Assembly (NCBI GenBank): GCA_014529385.2
Contig: CM043952.1
Location: 158,129,557-158,193,556 of the forward strand
Length of the DNA: 64,000 nucleotides
DNA from: Adiantum capillus-veneris
Taxonomy: Eukaryota > Streptophyta > Polypodiopsida > Polypodiales > Pteridaceae
Direction: 5' to 3'
Made by a program: the position numbers and the translations under genes. Below, in pieces: positions 1-10,251 of the stretch (position 1 is its first letter; the number at the start of each line of letters is the position of its first letter). A model generated the notes under the pieces. It worked only from the letters and a program-made list of their open reading frames with translations. It had not been told where the DNA came from and ran no database searches.

Positions 1-316
1 GAGAGAGAGACTGTTGAACCAACCAACCTTGGCAATGAATTGATGATTATACAATGGAGGCAAGGTGTACTTATAATAGTCACCCTAGCAAATTGCACTA
101 ACCAAGCTTTGACAAATAAGTAAAATAAATACCTAAAAGCCAAAATAAATACACGAGAGAGAGAGAGAGAGATATTACTGTGAACCAACCAACCTTGGCA
201 GCGAATTGATGATTATACAATGGGGGCAAGGTGTACCTATAAAATCACCCTAGCAAATTGCGCTACCAAGCTTTGACAAATAAGTAAAATAAATACCTAA
301 AAGCCAAAGTAAATAT
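1..316. repeat. Two-copy tandem repeat, unit about 155-160 bp
   Basis: Two adjacent copies (about 1-154 and 155-316) share the run from a GA microsatellite through 'gaaccaaccaacc', 'gatgattatacaatgg' and 'aataaatacctaaaagcc'. They differ by scattered substitutions and a short indel. The GA tract lies at each unit start. No coding content is seen. Confidence 0.85.
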
Positions 317-1261
317 TGGATTCACATTGAGCAGTTCACTTGAGATGCCATAACTTTAACATTGACGACCTCACCCATATGTGAAGAAAGACGCATTGAT
401 GCTGCTCTGCTACCTTGGAGGAGCCGATTGAAGAATCCCACTGACCGGAAGTGTGCGCAATAGCTCAATCCAAATGGCTATCAAAATGGTGGACATAGGA
501 GAGGACTGTGAGCCCAAAATGTGGGCACATCGAGCCTTGCACAATGGTCCAAAGTGTGATGCTACATATCGTGGTGAAAATTGTCTCGCTGACATAAATC
601 CAACCGATGACTTGCATCTCGGATCATCTGTGTAGAGTGCCCAGTCTATATCCTAAGGGAGTAAGCATGAAGACCAGATCTATCGACAAGCCCTGAAAAA
701 AGGTTTGTAACCCCAGAAATTGCAAAAGCCATGCACGCCAGGAACCCATCATTGGTGGCCACTCTAATCAACAAACAACAAACTATCATCCACACTGGCT
801 ACGCATATGGACAAACCCAAAAACAATGCCTCAAAGACTTAGGTTTTGAAGTACATCTCTGACAAGTCTACAACCAAAGATAAATGCAAGGATGACTAAT
901 GACAATTTCTTCGTGATAGATTGTAGTAGGGGTGTAGACTACTGCTCAACTGACACATCAATGACATAGAACCCAAATATCTTACAAGTCTTCCCTCGCC
1001 AAGTGAAATTATCCCACACCCCCCACTGACAAGCCTCATCCACTCCTACAAGAAAGCCAAAAGACTTGTGCCGATTGATGAGGACCACTGGATAAGTACA
1101 AGGTAGCAAGAGCATCTTGTAGACTATCCAAGGTGGGTGCGTCATATCGCACAAAGCACATTGTCATCTGCATACTCCTGATCCAACAAATCTGGCGAGT
1201 CAGTCAAAGGCATAGTAAGACCTTGAGTCAAAGGCATAGTAAGACCTCGATTCTGGGGTCT
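317..1261. other. No recognisable gene; short direct repeat inside
   Basis: Short open frames exist on both strands (for example 453-635 and 939-1154), but none resembles a family I know. A roughly 24-bp near-perfect direct repeat around 'agtcaaaggcatagtaagacc' lies at about 1200-1247, next to the LTR that follows. I see no RNA gene here. Confidence 0.5.
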
Positions 1262-1561
1262 TGTAGGGTTAGATGCATTCATGGTTAGTCATAATAGATG
1301 CAATAACACTAATCCACTTGAGAAGAGCTTGAATGAAGCGTAGACTTTGATCAACTCAACTCATGGAAGTGCATACAAGCTTGCTCTTATAAATAGCTTC
1401 GGAAAGAGACCCTAAGTGATATCATCTATGATGCAGATAGTGCATTAATTGCACAAGGCTCTTCTCATGCTTCTTGTCATGCTCCAAGATAGGCATGGCT
1501 CATGTTGTGCTCATTTATGAGGGTTTAGGGGTAGTACCCATGGCTAGGGTTACTCCCTACA
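1262..1561 (-). repeat. Candidate 300-bp LTR, minus-oriented
   Basis: The segment starts TGTAGGG and ends CCCTACA, a 7-bp inverted terminus with the TG...CA ends typical of LTRs. The bases just outside at 1562-1571 read 'aactcccccg', which on the minus strand is a purine tract abutting the LTR start. That makes this a 3' LTR in minus orientation. A TATA-like 'TTTATAAGAG' lies on the minus strand near 1386-1394. No second copy is seen in the window, so the element is incomplete. Confidence 0.55.
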
Positions 1562-1799
1562 AACTCCCCCGTAAACCTAGTCATGGAACTTCTAGTCAAG
1601 TGATTGACTCCTAGGGTTATGTGATTTGCTAATACATCATGAGAGGTTCAAAATGATTCATCTCTTCATGGTTCACGAGGTGATCACTTGTCATACCCAG
1701 GTTCAAAGCTAGAGTACATCATTCAAAGTGATTTTAATGTAGATGATTCATCATCTTGTTGTGCAACAATCATGTGATCCGGTTCATTTGTTTTGTTAT

Positions 1800-2080
1800 C
1801 GTAAGAAATGTCTCTTTCTTAGATGTTTTTAGCTCCCAATATCTGGTCCAAGAGAGCCCATGCTTGTGATGTCATAGAGCACTCCTCCAAGTGATGGAGG
1901 TAGTTGTCGTCGAGAGAGGTGACAATGATGCCATAGGCTTGCCTTTCCTTCTTTCTACCCATCTCGTGCTCTCTCTAGGGGATTTACAACATCCCATAGA
2001 TCCTTCATTACAAGATAGCATTTCACCTTGGATTAAGAGCAAAATCCATGGCCTAAGAAGTTTGCAGTGCTCTTTCTTGC
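1800..2080 (-). pseudogene. Copia gag (UBN2-type) relic
   Basis: On the minus strand, split over two frames, one reads pieces such as 'YLVMKDLWDVVNP', then 'GKAYGIIVTSLDDNYLHHL' and 'ECSMTSQAWALLDQILGAK'. This is the pattern of the gag UBN2/DUF4219-like region of plant Ty1/copia elements: W/LW core, then D-x-A...I..SL.D..L, then a Cys/Thr before a W. At least one frameshift and stops break it. It lies about 240 bp from the candidate minus-strand 3' LTR, so protease, integrase, RT and RNase H appear to have been lost in between. Confidence 0.5.
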
Positions 2081-2640
2081 CATAGTACAAAATATGAATA
2101 TTTTGTGAGGGAAAGGTCTTACCCTCTAGTGTCGAGATAGGCAGTGTCTAGTTCCCTTACAAATTTAGGGCTTAGTGGAGGTGAATGCAAAGAGGCTCTC
2201 CCTACCCAATATGCTATGCAAGTGCCAATTGATTACAGAAGATTGGGTCGTGCAGACTACTAATGGGGCAACACTCCTTCTTGACGATGATCTCCCAACT
2301 AGCGCCAGTCTTGGCCAAAGATTTAAGTGTCAAGCGTGAGTGAAGTGGCGGTTCGACTCGTTTTTCTTTATCAAGCTTGCACGAAGAATACTTGAGCAGC
2401 TCCAAACGGTGAATATGCCCGAGAGTGAACAAATTTGCAAGCTATGCTAATGATGAGCTTGTGCTTGATGACAAGCATGAGGCCAAAAACTAAATTGGAC
2501 GCTGAAGCCTTCATTAAGGAGCAAAAAAAAGGACACACAGCAAGTAAAAACGACTTGATTGTCTGCAATAGCTTAAGAAAATGGTCAAGTTAATGGACGC
2601 GGATGCGAGCTAGTCTTCTGCAACAGGCTAAGATTCTCTT

Positions 2641-2735
2641 GTATGTATATATGTGTATGTATGTATGTATGTATGTACATACATACGTCTATATGTATGT
2701 ATGTACATACATACGTCTGTATGTATGTATATTAT
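2641..2735. repeat. GTAT tetranucleotide repeat with foldback
   Basis: Runs of GTAT are followed by the complementary run TACATACATAC, and this happens twice ('gtatgtatgtacatacatacg'-type blocks near 2660-2690 and 2696-2718). The tract can therefore fold back on itself. Confidence 0.85.
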
Positions 2736-4087
2736 TTATTTATTTTAAGGGCTAAATTCACTAAGTATAAGGAAGGAGTAAAGGTGGTCATGTGTTGTGC
2801 GTTAATTCATCTTGTGTCAGGTCTACTGTCAGCCATGCATGACAGCCACACACTCATAAAGAAGTTTCATAATCAATTCCCTTAGTCTAACTCTCACACA
2901 AAATTCTTTTAGTATAAAGCTCATTAGTTGAAGCCAAGCTCCTGCTATTAGTATACCAATCATTTGCAAAATCACATTGCAAAGAAAATAGGAAAACTTA
3001 TGAAGATCAAATATTCTGAAACAGTCAGGTAGCTCCACCCTGTGTTGCACGAAACGTTTCTGAACTAGAAACGTCCACCTGCAAAAAGAACATGAAACGG
3101 AATTCTCCAGGACAAGGAAACGGCGGGGGTACACCCAATTGAGAGTAGTAGCCAAACACAGAGTTCAAGCGCACATGGAAGAATCGTCGCTTGCAATCAT
3201 GCCAAGAAGAGAATTCTGTAAACTTATGGAGCTCTCTTTGTGTTGTGCAGAGGACTCCACTCTTTGTAAAGCTTGTCAGGCAGGCTTAGTTTAGCCTGAC
3301 TTTTTTTTTAATAATTTAACGCAAGCTTTACTTTTTTTCAAAGAGAAAAGTGGACGCAGCACCGTTTCAACGCGTTTCAAGGCAGCTGGAAACGTGCAGC
3401 CCCACCAGAAACGCAGAAACGCATTTCCAGAGGCTGGGGTGTCGTTTCCTGCAACACAGGCTCCACCTTTCCACAAGGTATGCACATAAAATGGTCTGGA
3501 CTCTACACAGCAGATTTAGGCCACAACTACATGGTGACTGCTCAAAAAAATTCAAAAAAAGAAAGCAAGAAGGTCAAAAGATGAGCCCAAAAAGGCACAG
3601 TTCCTTGAATATTCCCACCTCTCAGACAAATCCAGATTCGGTACATTAACAAAACTACTGAGGTGGGAGGTTCCATGACTGCATTTGTCATCAACCAAAG
3701 TGAGTGGAAAACATCAACCAAAGTGAGTGGAAAAAAATTAGACTCTTACCACTTGGAGACTGTCCAGTACAAATGCCAAGATTTGAGAAGTTCTTTCAAT
3801 GCCCTCAGCCATCATGTCATTAGTTTTCCAGTTAGACCTGCATAAGGGTACCTTCAGGCAGCAACAATGTCAAGCCACCTCTCACTCTACCACTGAAAGG
3901 TGAGCAAAGAGCAAGGACCAAGTTAAATGCTCATACAAGTCGTGACAAAAAACCAGTTTTAAAACGCCACGGTTTTAAACAAAGTTTCAATCCACCGTCC
4001 ATGCGGAACCCTTTAAGCTCCATCCAAAGTCTCATTCCCCACCAAGTCTTAAACAGATAGAGGTCTGGTTCTCTTCAAATTCTTGTT

Positions 4088-4090
<3 letters not shown>

Positions 4091-4136
<46 letters not shown>
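4091..4136. repeat. (CT)n-(GT)n compound microsatellite
   Basis: About 17 CT dinucleotides pass directly into about 6 GT dinucleotides. It is simple sequence with no coding value. Confidence 0.95.
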
Positions 4137-4137
<1 letters not shown>

Positions 4138-4732
4138 GACTAGCGCGAAGTGAGAACAGCAGCTTCCGGTCTCTACAACATCTTCGAGATTAGCTTTTCC
4201 CGCCTACACTTTTGACGAGACAGTCGAGACGAGAGGAGAAGGGGGGGGGGGGGAGAGGGGGGGCCAAATGGTGTGAGTTTAAAATGGACGATTGAAAACC
4301 TCAAAAGCCGAGCAGGGGCTACCAGCCGGAGGAAATTCCAAAAAAGCCAGTTGATACGATTCGAAATGTTGCGAAAGCAAAAGGGTATAGACTGTTGGCT
4401 TGGTAGTACGCATGGAGAGGAATTGGCAGCAATGCATGAGCCACGTGCGAGCCGAGCAAGCGTTGTTGGGGCCGCGGGGAGGGGGGGGGCCTGGGTTTGG
4501 CATTGGAATGTCTGTTTTTATTTTTAGTCTTAGAGAGATGTGTCTATCAATGAATTGGGAGTGTTGGAGTGGTCTACGATGATGATAACTAGGCCGCGCT
4601 CGTAGGTGGTTGGGTTTCGACCTCATCCAAAACGCTTTTTGAATATGAAGCCTTCAACTTGGAACCCTTGGGAGTGGAAGCATCTTGACAGTAAATGAAT
4701 AAACAACGAGTGGAGCCAATAGGGGGTACCGA

Positions 4733-4852
4733 GTAGGGCCCACTAATCTCAGAAAAATAAAAATTCTTTCAAAACATTTTAAGCACATAAGTGTAGGGCC
4801 CACTAATCTCAAAAAAATAAAAATTCTTTCGAAACATTTTAAGCACATAAGT
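4733..4852. repeat. 60-bp tandem duplication
   Basis: Two directly adjacent 60-bp units (4733-4792 and 4793-4852) both begin 'gtagggcccactaatctc' and end 'ttaagcacataagt'. They differ at only a few bases, so the duplication is recent. An antisense open frame crossing both units encodes a matching peptide repeat, but this follows from the duplication and not from coding constraint. Confidence 0.95.
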
Positions 4853-5018
4853 AAAGGGTAAGTATAGGAAACAAAAAGCCCCTATCCAGGGACCCACCTC
4901 CTATAGGTCCATCATAGTCCATTTCTCACAGAAAACCAGCCATTTAGATTTTTCAGACCAAACAGACTAGTTGAGATTGTTCTATCCTTACTCTTCTCCA
5001 CCATATTGCAGTCACCTA

Positions 5019-5595
5019 TCAGTAGCCACTCCCGAAGGCAATAGGGGGATCCCTAAGGTGCATCCACAACTTGGCTCTATCCTTGGCATTGCAGGGGCCA
5101 TATGTGTTTATTCTGGTCATAGGTTGATCTGTCCAACTGACTCTCACTCCTAGGACTCTCTCAGAGGGGTGATTTAGGACCACTTTGGGCTCTAGGTCCT
5201 TGTCCACAATAGAGAGGACGCCACTGAACCCGTCCACTCCCTCTCCATAGAAAACCACCTTCTTCCCCAATGCCTGTTTTCTTTTACTACGAGCATCCAG
5301 ATGATGTTATTGTATGGCCTATCAATTAACTTCCTTATCCTTTCTAACTTCCTCCCAGAAGAGGGCGTGCTTCTTGCGGGTCGTTAATCCTTTCACGTTC
5401 CATGATTAGATAGCTAGACCTTCCATCATTGGGAGAGAGTCCTCAACATCCACCAATCCCTGCCCCATTTCTGCATCCCTGAATCTAGGAGAGTCAGGAG
5501 GCTCTCCAGCAACTCGAGGTTCCTTCACTTGAAGCACTTCAAATGGATTGTGGAGCGGGAGGACACAAGTCCCTCCCTTAAGTTGAGCCCAAGGG

Positions 5596-5635
<40 letters not shown>

Positions 5636-6751
5636 TTCCCTTTCAAGGCTCCAGTATCCTTCAATGATACGGATTCTCTAGCCACCCTTTTTATCCTCTT
5701 CAGTCGTGGGACTTGCATAGCCAATGAAGTTGTTACTATCTTAAGTTTAGGTGTAGAAGCATGAAAAACTATCAGATTTTCCTTACATGGGCCTTTGGGG
5801 ATTTGCAATGTGAGGCTCCGCTTTTTCACAGGCTTCTCCTGCAAATTGGTGGCTTCATTATCGCACATCATAGCCTCCTTTTCCTCCCTTGCTCTTGTCC
5901 CTACGTTACTCTTCATTTGTTTCTCCTTCTCTTCCACAATTGCTTCCTTCATAGGGACTTGGTTTCCTAGCTCTACACTCGAATCTTGCATTGTGGGATC
6001 GGTATTCCCATTAACCTTCATGAGACAATCCTTGGCAAAGTGCCCAAATTTGTTACACTCAAAGCATGCCCCAAAGTATGTCCCGAAATTGAATAAAATA
6101 GTAATGAGTCGAGCTCCAGCATTGATCACCATTCCTCTTAGGTGGTGACTTAGAAATATTTCAACCTATACAAACCCAGTCAGAGGATCTGCCCAGTCCC
6201 ATCTTGTTAGGAAAAAACAAGGGGACCTAGCTTACTGGCCAACAACCTGATGTTATCCCAGAGCCAGCTAGGCAGACTCGCGAACTCGACCCAGACAGGA
6301 TATATCCCTTGGATGGATTTCGCTCAGTCAAATATTGATTCCCATGGCACTACACACACAGTAGTCCTGTTAAATATTAGGGGGCCCTTATCCAGGATCT
6401 TTAACACGTCAGAGACCTCCTTGAATCTAGCTGAGCAGAAGCCCTTGGCTTGGTAAGTGGTGTTTTCGATTGCCCCCCCCCCCCCCCGACCAAGAATTTG
6501 TGGTCTTTGAGTTTATTGGATCAACTCAAATCTATTAAGGACTCTCCTATTGAAGCCAAACACGAGCGTAATCTTAGTTTGCATGGCTAGCTGCTTTTTT
6601 ATAAGTGTTGGAGGAATTGCGTTAGTGATAGCCTCCGTGACCTCCACTTGCTGCTATAGCAGAGACTTCTTTAGAGCACTATAGGCTCGATCCGCCATCC
6701 CGTCTTCGAAAATCCCATTCACTATGCTTGGGAGCAAGTTCTTTTGTTATT
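5019..6751 (-). pseudogene. L1-like LINE (K), ORF1 and endonuclease start
   Basis: Read on the minus strand this is a decayed L1-type plant LINE. From about 6700 down to 6130 it carries a DUF4283-type gag-like region ('LPSWLWDNIRLLASKLGPLVF', with GFCSARF and VCVVPWES nearby). A zinc knuckle follows at about 6065-6020 (CFECNKFGHFAKDC, the CX2CX4HX4C pattern). A basic linker comes next, with a poly-proline stretch encoded by a homopolymer at 5599-5632. The start of the AP-endonuclease domain is at 5270-5019, with the landmark 'INTYGPCNAKDRAKLW'. Stops and frameshifts interrupt it, and the rest of the endonuclease and the RT are missing. The upstream end meets the chromovirus TSD at 6752-6756, and the 5' part of ORF1 continues at 13779. 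Confidence 0.75.
5599..5632. repeat. 34-bp poly(G) homopolymer
   Basis: An uninterrupted G run of 34 sits inside the LINE ORF1 linker. On the coding (minus) strand it is poly(C), encoding poly-proline. Confidence 0.9.
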
Positions 6752-6756
6752 GTTTG

Positions 6757-6879
6757 TGAAAGGGCGGTGGTAATGCGTGTGTTAGTCTCCACCCAACTGT
6801 GCTATCTTATAGCCTTCCCCTAGCGTACACATTGTCCGGCCGTGCCGGTGGCCTTGCCCACAGGACCCATGTCCTTACA
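6757..6879 (-). repeat. Chromovirus I 3' LTR (123 bp)
   Basis: It starts TGAAAGG and ends CCTTACA on the plus strand, and matches 13640-13773 over its full length apart from substitutions and a 12-bp tandem duplication ('ccggtggccttg') present only in the other copy. The length is very short for a chromovirus LTR. Confidence 0.9.
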
Positions 6880-6893
6880 TTACCCCCCCTTGG
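6880..6893 (-). promoter_or_regulatory. Chromovirus I polypurine tract
   Basis: The minus strand reads CCAAGGGGGGGTAA immediately before the 3' LTR start TGTAAGG. This is the position and composition expected for the plus-strand DNA primer. Confidence 0.8.
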
Positions 6894-7605
6894 AGAATCG
6901 TTTTCATCCTCGAAAACGAACGTAGGAAAACGTTTCTTAAGTGCGGAGACATTCTCCCATGTAGAACCTTCTTCAAGTCTATCTGGCCATTTTACCAACA
7001 CCTGTCGTCTGACATGATGTCTTGTGCGAAGTTCATGAGAATCCAAAATCTTTTCGGGCTCATGAGGAATGCTTGGCGATTCGATAAGGTCAACTAACAC
7101 ACCTGTGTCAATGACGTTATCATTCTGTCCTAGCTGTTTTCGTAAACGGCTAACATGAAAAACAAGATGAACTCGTCAGTGCTCTGGGAGAGCTAACTTA
7201 TAGGCCACTTGACCTATATGTTTGAGAATGGTAAACGGTCCACAATAGCGTGGTGAAAGTTTAGCAACTTTTCCCGTCTTCAGACTTTCTGAATGCTCTG
7301 GAACTTTGAGGAAAACCTTGTCTCCTTCTTCGAAAGTAGCAAGACTACGATGCTCATCTGCGTACTTCTTATATCGATCTTGAGCTTGCTTAACATTCTG
7401 TCGAGCAACTCGAAGCATGTCAAAATGGTCTTGGAGAAATCCTTTGCTTATTGTATCTTCTTCTTGGCCAACCCCACCGTAAAGGGTGATCTACGTTGAA
7501 ATCCATATAAAAGCATAAATGGACTAAACCCCGTAGTCACATGCTTTGAACAATTATAAGCAAATTCCAATATAGGTAAGTAGTCTTCCCAATTGGGCAG
7601 TAGTC
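6894..7605 (-). pseudogene. Chromovirus I integrase C-terminus and chromodomain
   Basis: On the minus strand, about 7600-7490 reads as the end of the integrase core ('[16 protein letters not shown]', then '[12 protein letters not shown]'). The GPF/Y module follows at 7418-7176 (LSPRYCGPFTIL...YKLALP). A chromodomain-like tail lies at 7060-6900 ('HHVRRQVLVKW', 'STWENV', 'FEDENDSPRGGN'). The chromodomain is thought to direct integration by binding histone marks. The integrase zinc finger and catalytic Asp-Asp-Glu region are absent: the RNase H ends at about 7610 and the next codons already belong to the late integrase. Stops and frame changes occur near 7450 and 7150. Confidence 0.8.
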
Positions 7606-8211
7606 TTACAATCATAATCTTGAAGGATTTTTGCCCATCTAGCTTTACGGCCCTTCAAGTCTATTTGAGTAGTAAACCATTTGATACTCTCATGGTCAAA
7701 AACTACTTCAAACTCGGCACCATATAAATAGTGTCTCCAGTTTTGTAAAGCGTGAATTATGGCATAGAGATCTCTCTCATAAACATAATAATTCTGTTGA
7801 GCTCTATCTAACTTTTTACTTTCAAAGGCTATAGGTCTTCCCTCCTGGGGAAGTACCGCACTAATGGCTTTATCACTAGCATCAGTCTCTACCACAAACG
7901 GCTTAAGTGGGTCGACTATTGCTAGGATGGGAGCAGTGGCTATAGCTACCTTGAGCTGTTCGAAACTGCGTTTTTGGGCTTCTTCCCAAGAAAAGGTCTT
8001 ACCTTTTACTTTAAGTCGATCGGTCATAGGAACAGTGAATCAAGCCATGCCTAAAAATATTTGAATCTCCTCAACAGTGTTGGGATGTGGCCATCGAAGA
8101 ATGTCAGTGACCTTGTCAGTGTCCATCTTGATGCCAGAATAAGAGATCACATGATCGAGGTAATGTATCTCTATTTTAAAGAAATCGCACTTGCTTTGCT
8201 TAGCATACAGC
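7606..8211 (-). pseudogene. Chromovirus I RT C-terminus and RNase H
   Basis: This is the continuation of the RT cut by the nested element. From 8211 downward it reads 'YAKQSKCDFF', 'HYLDHVIS' and 'GIKMDTDKV', the RT thumb/connection. After a stop near 8040 comes RNase H with 'PFVVETDASDKAISAVL', 'YERDLYAIIHAL' and 'WRHYLYGAEFEVVFDHESIKW', typical of Ty3/gypsy. It ends at 'DYDCK' and then joins out of context to the late integrase, marking an internal deletion. One in-frame stop (after FLGMA) separates the two parts. Confidence 0.8.
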
Positions 8212-9040
8212 GCGTTGTCGTGCTGTGACACGTACATAGTGGGAACGCATGCTACAAGATCTATCTTGTAATTTTTTAGATACATAATTATATTTTCTAT
8301 AATGTACATATACATATTTAAGTATAATAATAAGCCTTCTATCTCATCCTATTATTTTTCTTAAGGGTAACCTATTCTTACTTTACCATCAGAAAATACT
8401 ATGGGAAAAGCGTCAATAGCTCCGCCTCTTTAACTTGGGGCAAAAAGCATTGATTCTTTATTTCTACTATCTCATTATCATCTCACACCCTAGCTAGATC
8501 CTATATCTAGGGTAAACTCCAATATATATATATTCTATGTATTTTTTATATTTTTCTTATATTTCTTTTTAAATAGCTACTAGGAGGGAATCAAATCCTG
8601 GTGGGACACTAGGTGGCATGATTTCAAAGATACACTTATTTTAATGCATTATTGCAAGCATGATTCCAAAACTTTGTCAAGGAGCAATGTCATGCTTTCA
8701 TATGGCATGAGGTGTCCTTTGGAATCAAATGAAAGTCTAAGCTAAGGGGACTACAGGAAGACTTTTGCTGCCAGAAATGGATCCTATTTTGATGATTTTT
8801 TTGCACAAGGTTCCAATCCAAATTGGAAAATGCATATAAAAAGGTAGTCGTAGGTAATGAGCTGAAGTTTCTGCCCATATTTTTACTTTTTTATTTGGAG
8901 CCACGGTTGAGGAGATATGATCAAAGTACTGGACCCCAGTCTGTCCACATCATGCAGGGATAGCTCATTTCCAACTTTTTCAATTTCTGATCACACTGGC
9001 TCCTCTCTTCTTGTGTAAACCCTTGGGGGTTCCCTTCACC

Positions 9041-9048
9041 TATAAAAG
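9041..9048 (+). promoter_or_regulatory. TATA box of the 2-kb element
   Basis: TATAAAAG in a Pol II-like context ('cttcacctataaaagggg') lies about 575 bp upstream of the first small ORF and on the same strand. It would start a transcript near 9070 with a long leader containing several short upstream ATGs. Confidence 0.55.
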
Positions 9049-9386
9049 GGGACCTCTTCTTCCTTGAAAACAACTCAAGCATTCAAGCCATTGATGAGAG
9101 GAATTCATGTGGGAGGGAGTAGTAATGCCAAATTGTACTTAGTCATTAACATAAGCCTAAGCCTACACTTTCTCCTAGAAGAAGACTAGCCATTCTTGCA
9201 ACAAGCTAACCTTGGAAGATCAACTCTAATCAAAGAAGGTCTTGCACTTGGTGTATCAATCAAAGTGGAATTATCCACTCTTCTTCTCTCTCCATCAATA
9301 ATGGTGCCGAAGGGTTTGTCAAGTAAGATGTGTTCTACATTGATGTTTTCTTGATTTCTTGTTGTTTTATTTTTCATCTCTAATCC

Positions 9387-9390
<4 letters not shown>

Positions 9391-9424
<34 letters not shown>
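9391..9424. repeat. (AT)n microsatellite
   Basis: About 17 TA dinucleotides lie within the presumed leader of the 2-kb element. Confidence 0.95.
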
Positions 9425-9426
<2 letters not shown>

Positions 9427-9621
9427 ATCTCATCTCCTTAACCAAACTTATCTCTCTCACTCTTAGTAATTCATCCTCTCTACAAATTTTAGGTTCTCTT
9501 TGCTACATGTACATCTCTCCCCGCAGTATCCTTATTGCCCACGGGCAAGAATAGGGTTTGGGAGGAAAACTTCTGACCTCTTCACTTCTCTCATATCTAC
9601 ATTTCTCACATACTATCCTAG

Positions 9622-9840
9622 ATGAATAATCCACATGATGATAATTTCTATCGCTTTCACTCTGTACGATCTATTAGAATTAACGTATGGATTAGCCGTA
9701 AAATACACTTTCAACAACGTATAGTGTTTCTCTTTGGCCCAGAAAGGCTCAATGAAATACTTCTATCATCGGATCCCATCATACTACCTCTCATAGACTA
9801 TAACTTTTCTTTTGACGTAAGCGTAGTTATCTTGCTATGA
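9622..9840 (+). CDS. Small ORF b, 72 aa, conserved family of unknown function
   Basis: I do not recognise this protein in any known family. It is the closest relative in the window of the small ORF in front of gag in Tat-like element G. From ATG to stop the two are both 72 residues and align without gaps at about 37 identical positions (51%), including SRKI-x-FQQRIVF-x-FGP-x-RL-x-EIL in the middle and Y-x-x-SFDV-x-V near the end. The second half alternates hydrophobic residues and ends in a hydrophobic tail. No transmembrane helix, zinc motif or signal peptide is evident. Its stop overlaps the start of the next small ORF (ATGA at 9837-9840). Conservation between two different elements argues for a real protein; the function is unknown. 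Confidence 0.65.
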   Translation: MNNPHDDNFYRFHSVRSIRINVWISRKIHFQQRIVFLFGPERLNEILLSSDPIILPLIDYNFSFDVSVVILL

Positions 9841-10049
9841 ACCAAGAGGATTTGTACACACAATTAATCCCAATCACTAGACAAAATATATATGTTATGG
9901 TAAGCACAAAACTACAATTCCAAAGAACAATTCGTAGCCTATTTGGTCAGCCAAGATCGAATGCCATTAACTCATCTATTAACCCTTTCATATTACCCAT
10001 GATACGATATGACCATAGCCTTGATGTTTTCATCTTTGTGTTGTTTTGA
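9837..10049 (+). CDS. Small ORF c, 70 aa, diverged tandem paralogue of ORF b
   Basis: This ORF starts within the stop of small ORF b (shared ATGA). When aligned from the C-terminus it matches ORF b at about 24 of 70 positions. It keeps the family signature V-x-V-S-x-K-x-x-FQ, LFG, P-x-x-x-P-x-I-x-Y and S-x-DV. It has lost the RIVF core motif (TIRS instead) and is shorter at the N-terminus. The arrangement suggests a tandem duplication followed by divergence. The overlap could allow termination-reinitiation on one mRNA. Function is unknown and no host homologue is recognised. Confidence 0.55.
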   Translation: MNQEDLYTQLIPITRQNIYVMVSTKLQFQRTIRSLFGQPRSNAINSSINPFILPMIRYDHSLDVFIFVLF

Positions 10050-10251
10050 CACTCTCTTTTGTGTTCTTTCTTTGTGTGTGTGAGTGCAAGAGAGAAAGAG
10101 TGGGGCTTCTTTGATTGCACTTCTTTCCAAACCCTAGTCTTCATGGCATCTATGGTTTAACTCCTTCATATAGTTTTAAAGTTCTCTCACGAACTCTCAC
10201 AGCCAAAAGCCCGGTGATTTCCTAGCAAGACCGCAAATTTATCGACAGCGT

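Larger units (their letters stand above)
2091..4732. other. No gene recognised; simple repeats only
   Basis: Open frames of 60-115 codons occur on both strands (for example 2829-3155 minus and 4279-4626 minus), but none has a recognisable domain and their composition is irregular. The stretch includes a GTAT microsatellite, a CT/GT microsatellite and a G-run near 4241-4253. A motif of repeated 'aaacg' with 'cgtttc' is scattered between 3040 and 3440. Confidence 0.5.
8216..10247 (+). mobile_element. 2-kb nested element carrying two small ORFs
   Basis: This segment interrupts the chromovirus RT exactly between codons for '...LRAHA' and 'LYAKQSK...'. The bases GCGT are duplicated at both edges (8212-8215 and 10248-10251). 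Its ends are TGTCG and CGACA, a 5-bp inverted terminus with TG...CA ends. I see no LTR copy at the two ends and no transposase, RT or integrase. It holds a TATA box at 9041, a leader of about 550 bp with an AT microsatellite, and two overlapping small ORFs related to one in Tat-like element G. The likely reading is a small non-autonomous element of a retroelement family. The class is unproven. Confidence 0.65.

Noticed and set aside
2829-3155. 108-codon minus-strand gene
   Set aside because: No family resemblance, irregular composition and no conserved neighbour.
4733-4852. CRISPR-like repeat array
   Set aside because: Only two directly adjacent 60-bp copies without spacers, in a eukaryotic context. 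It is a simple tandem duplication.
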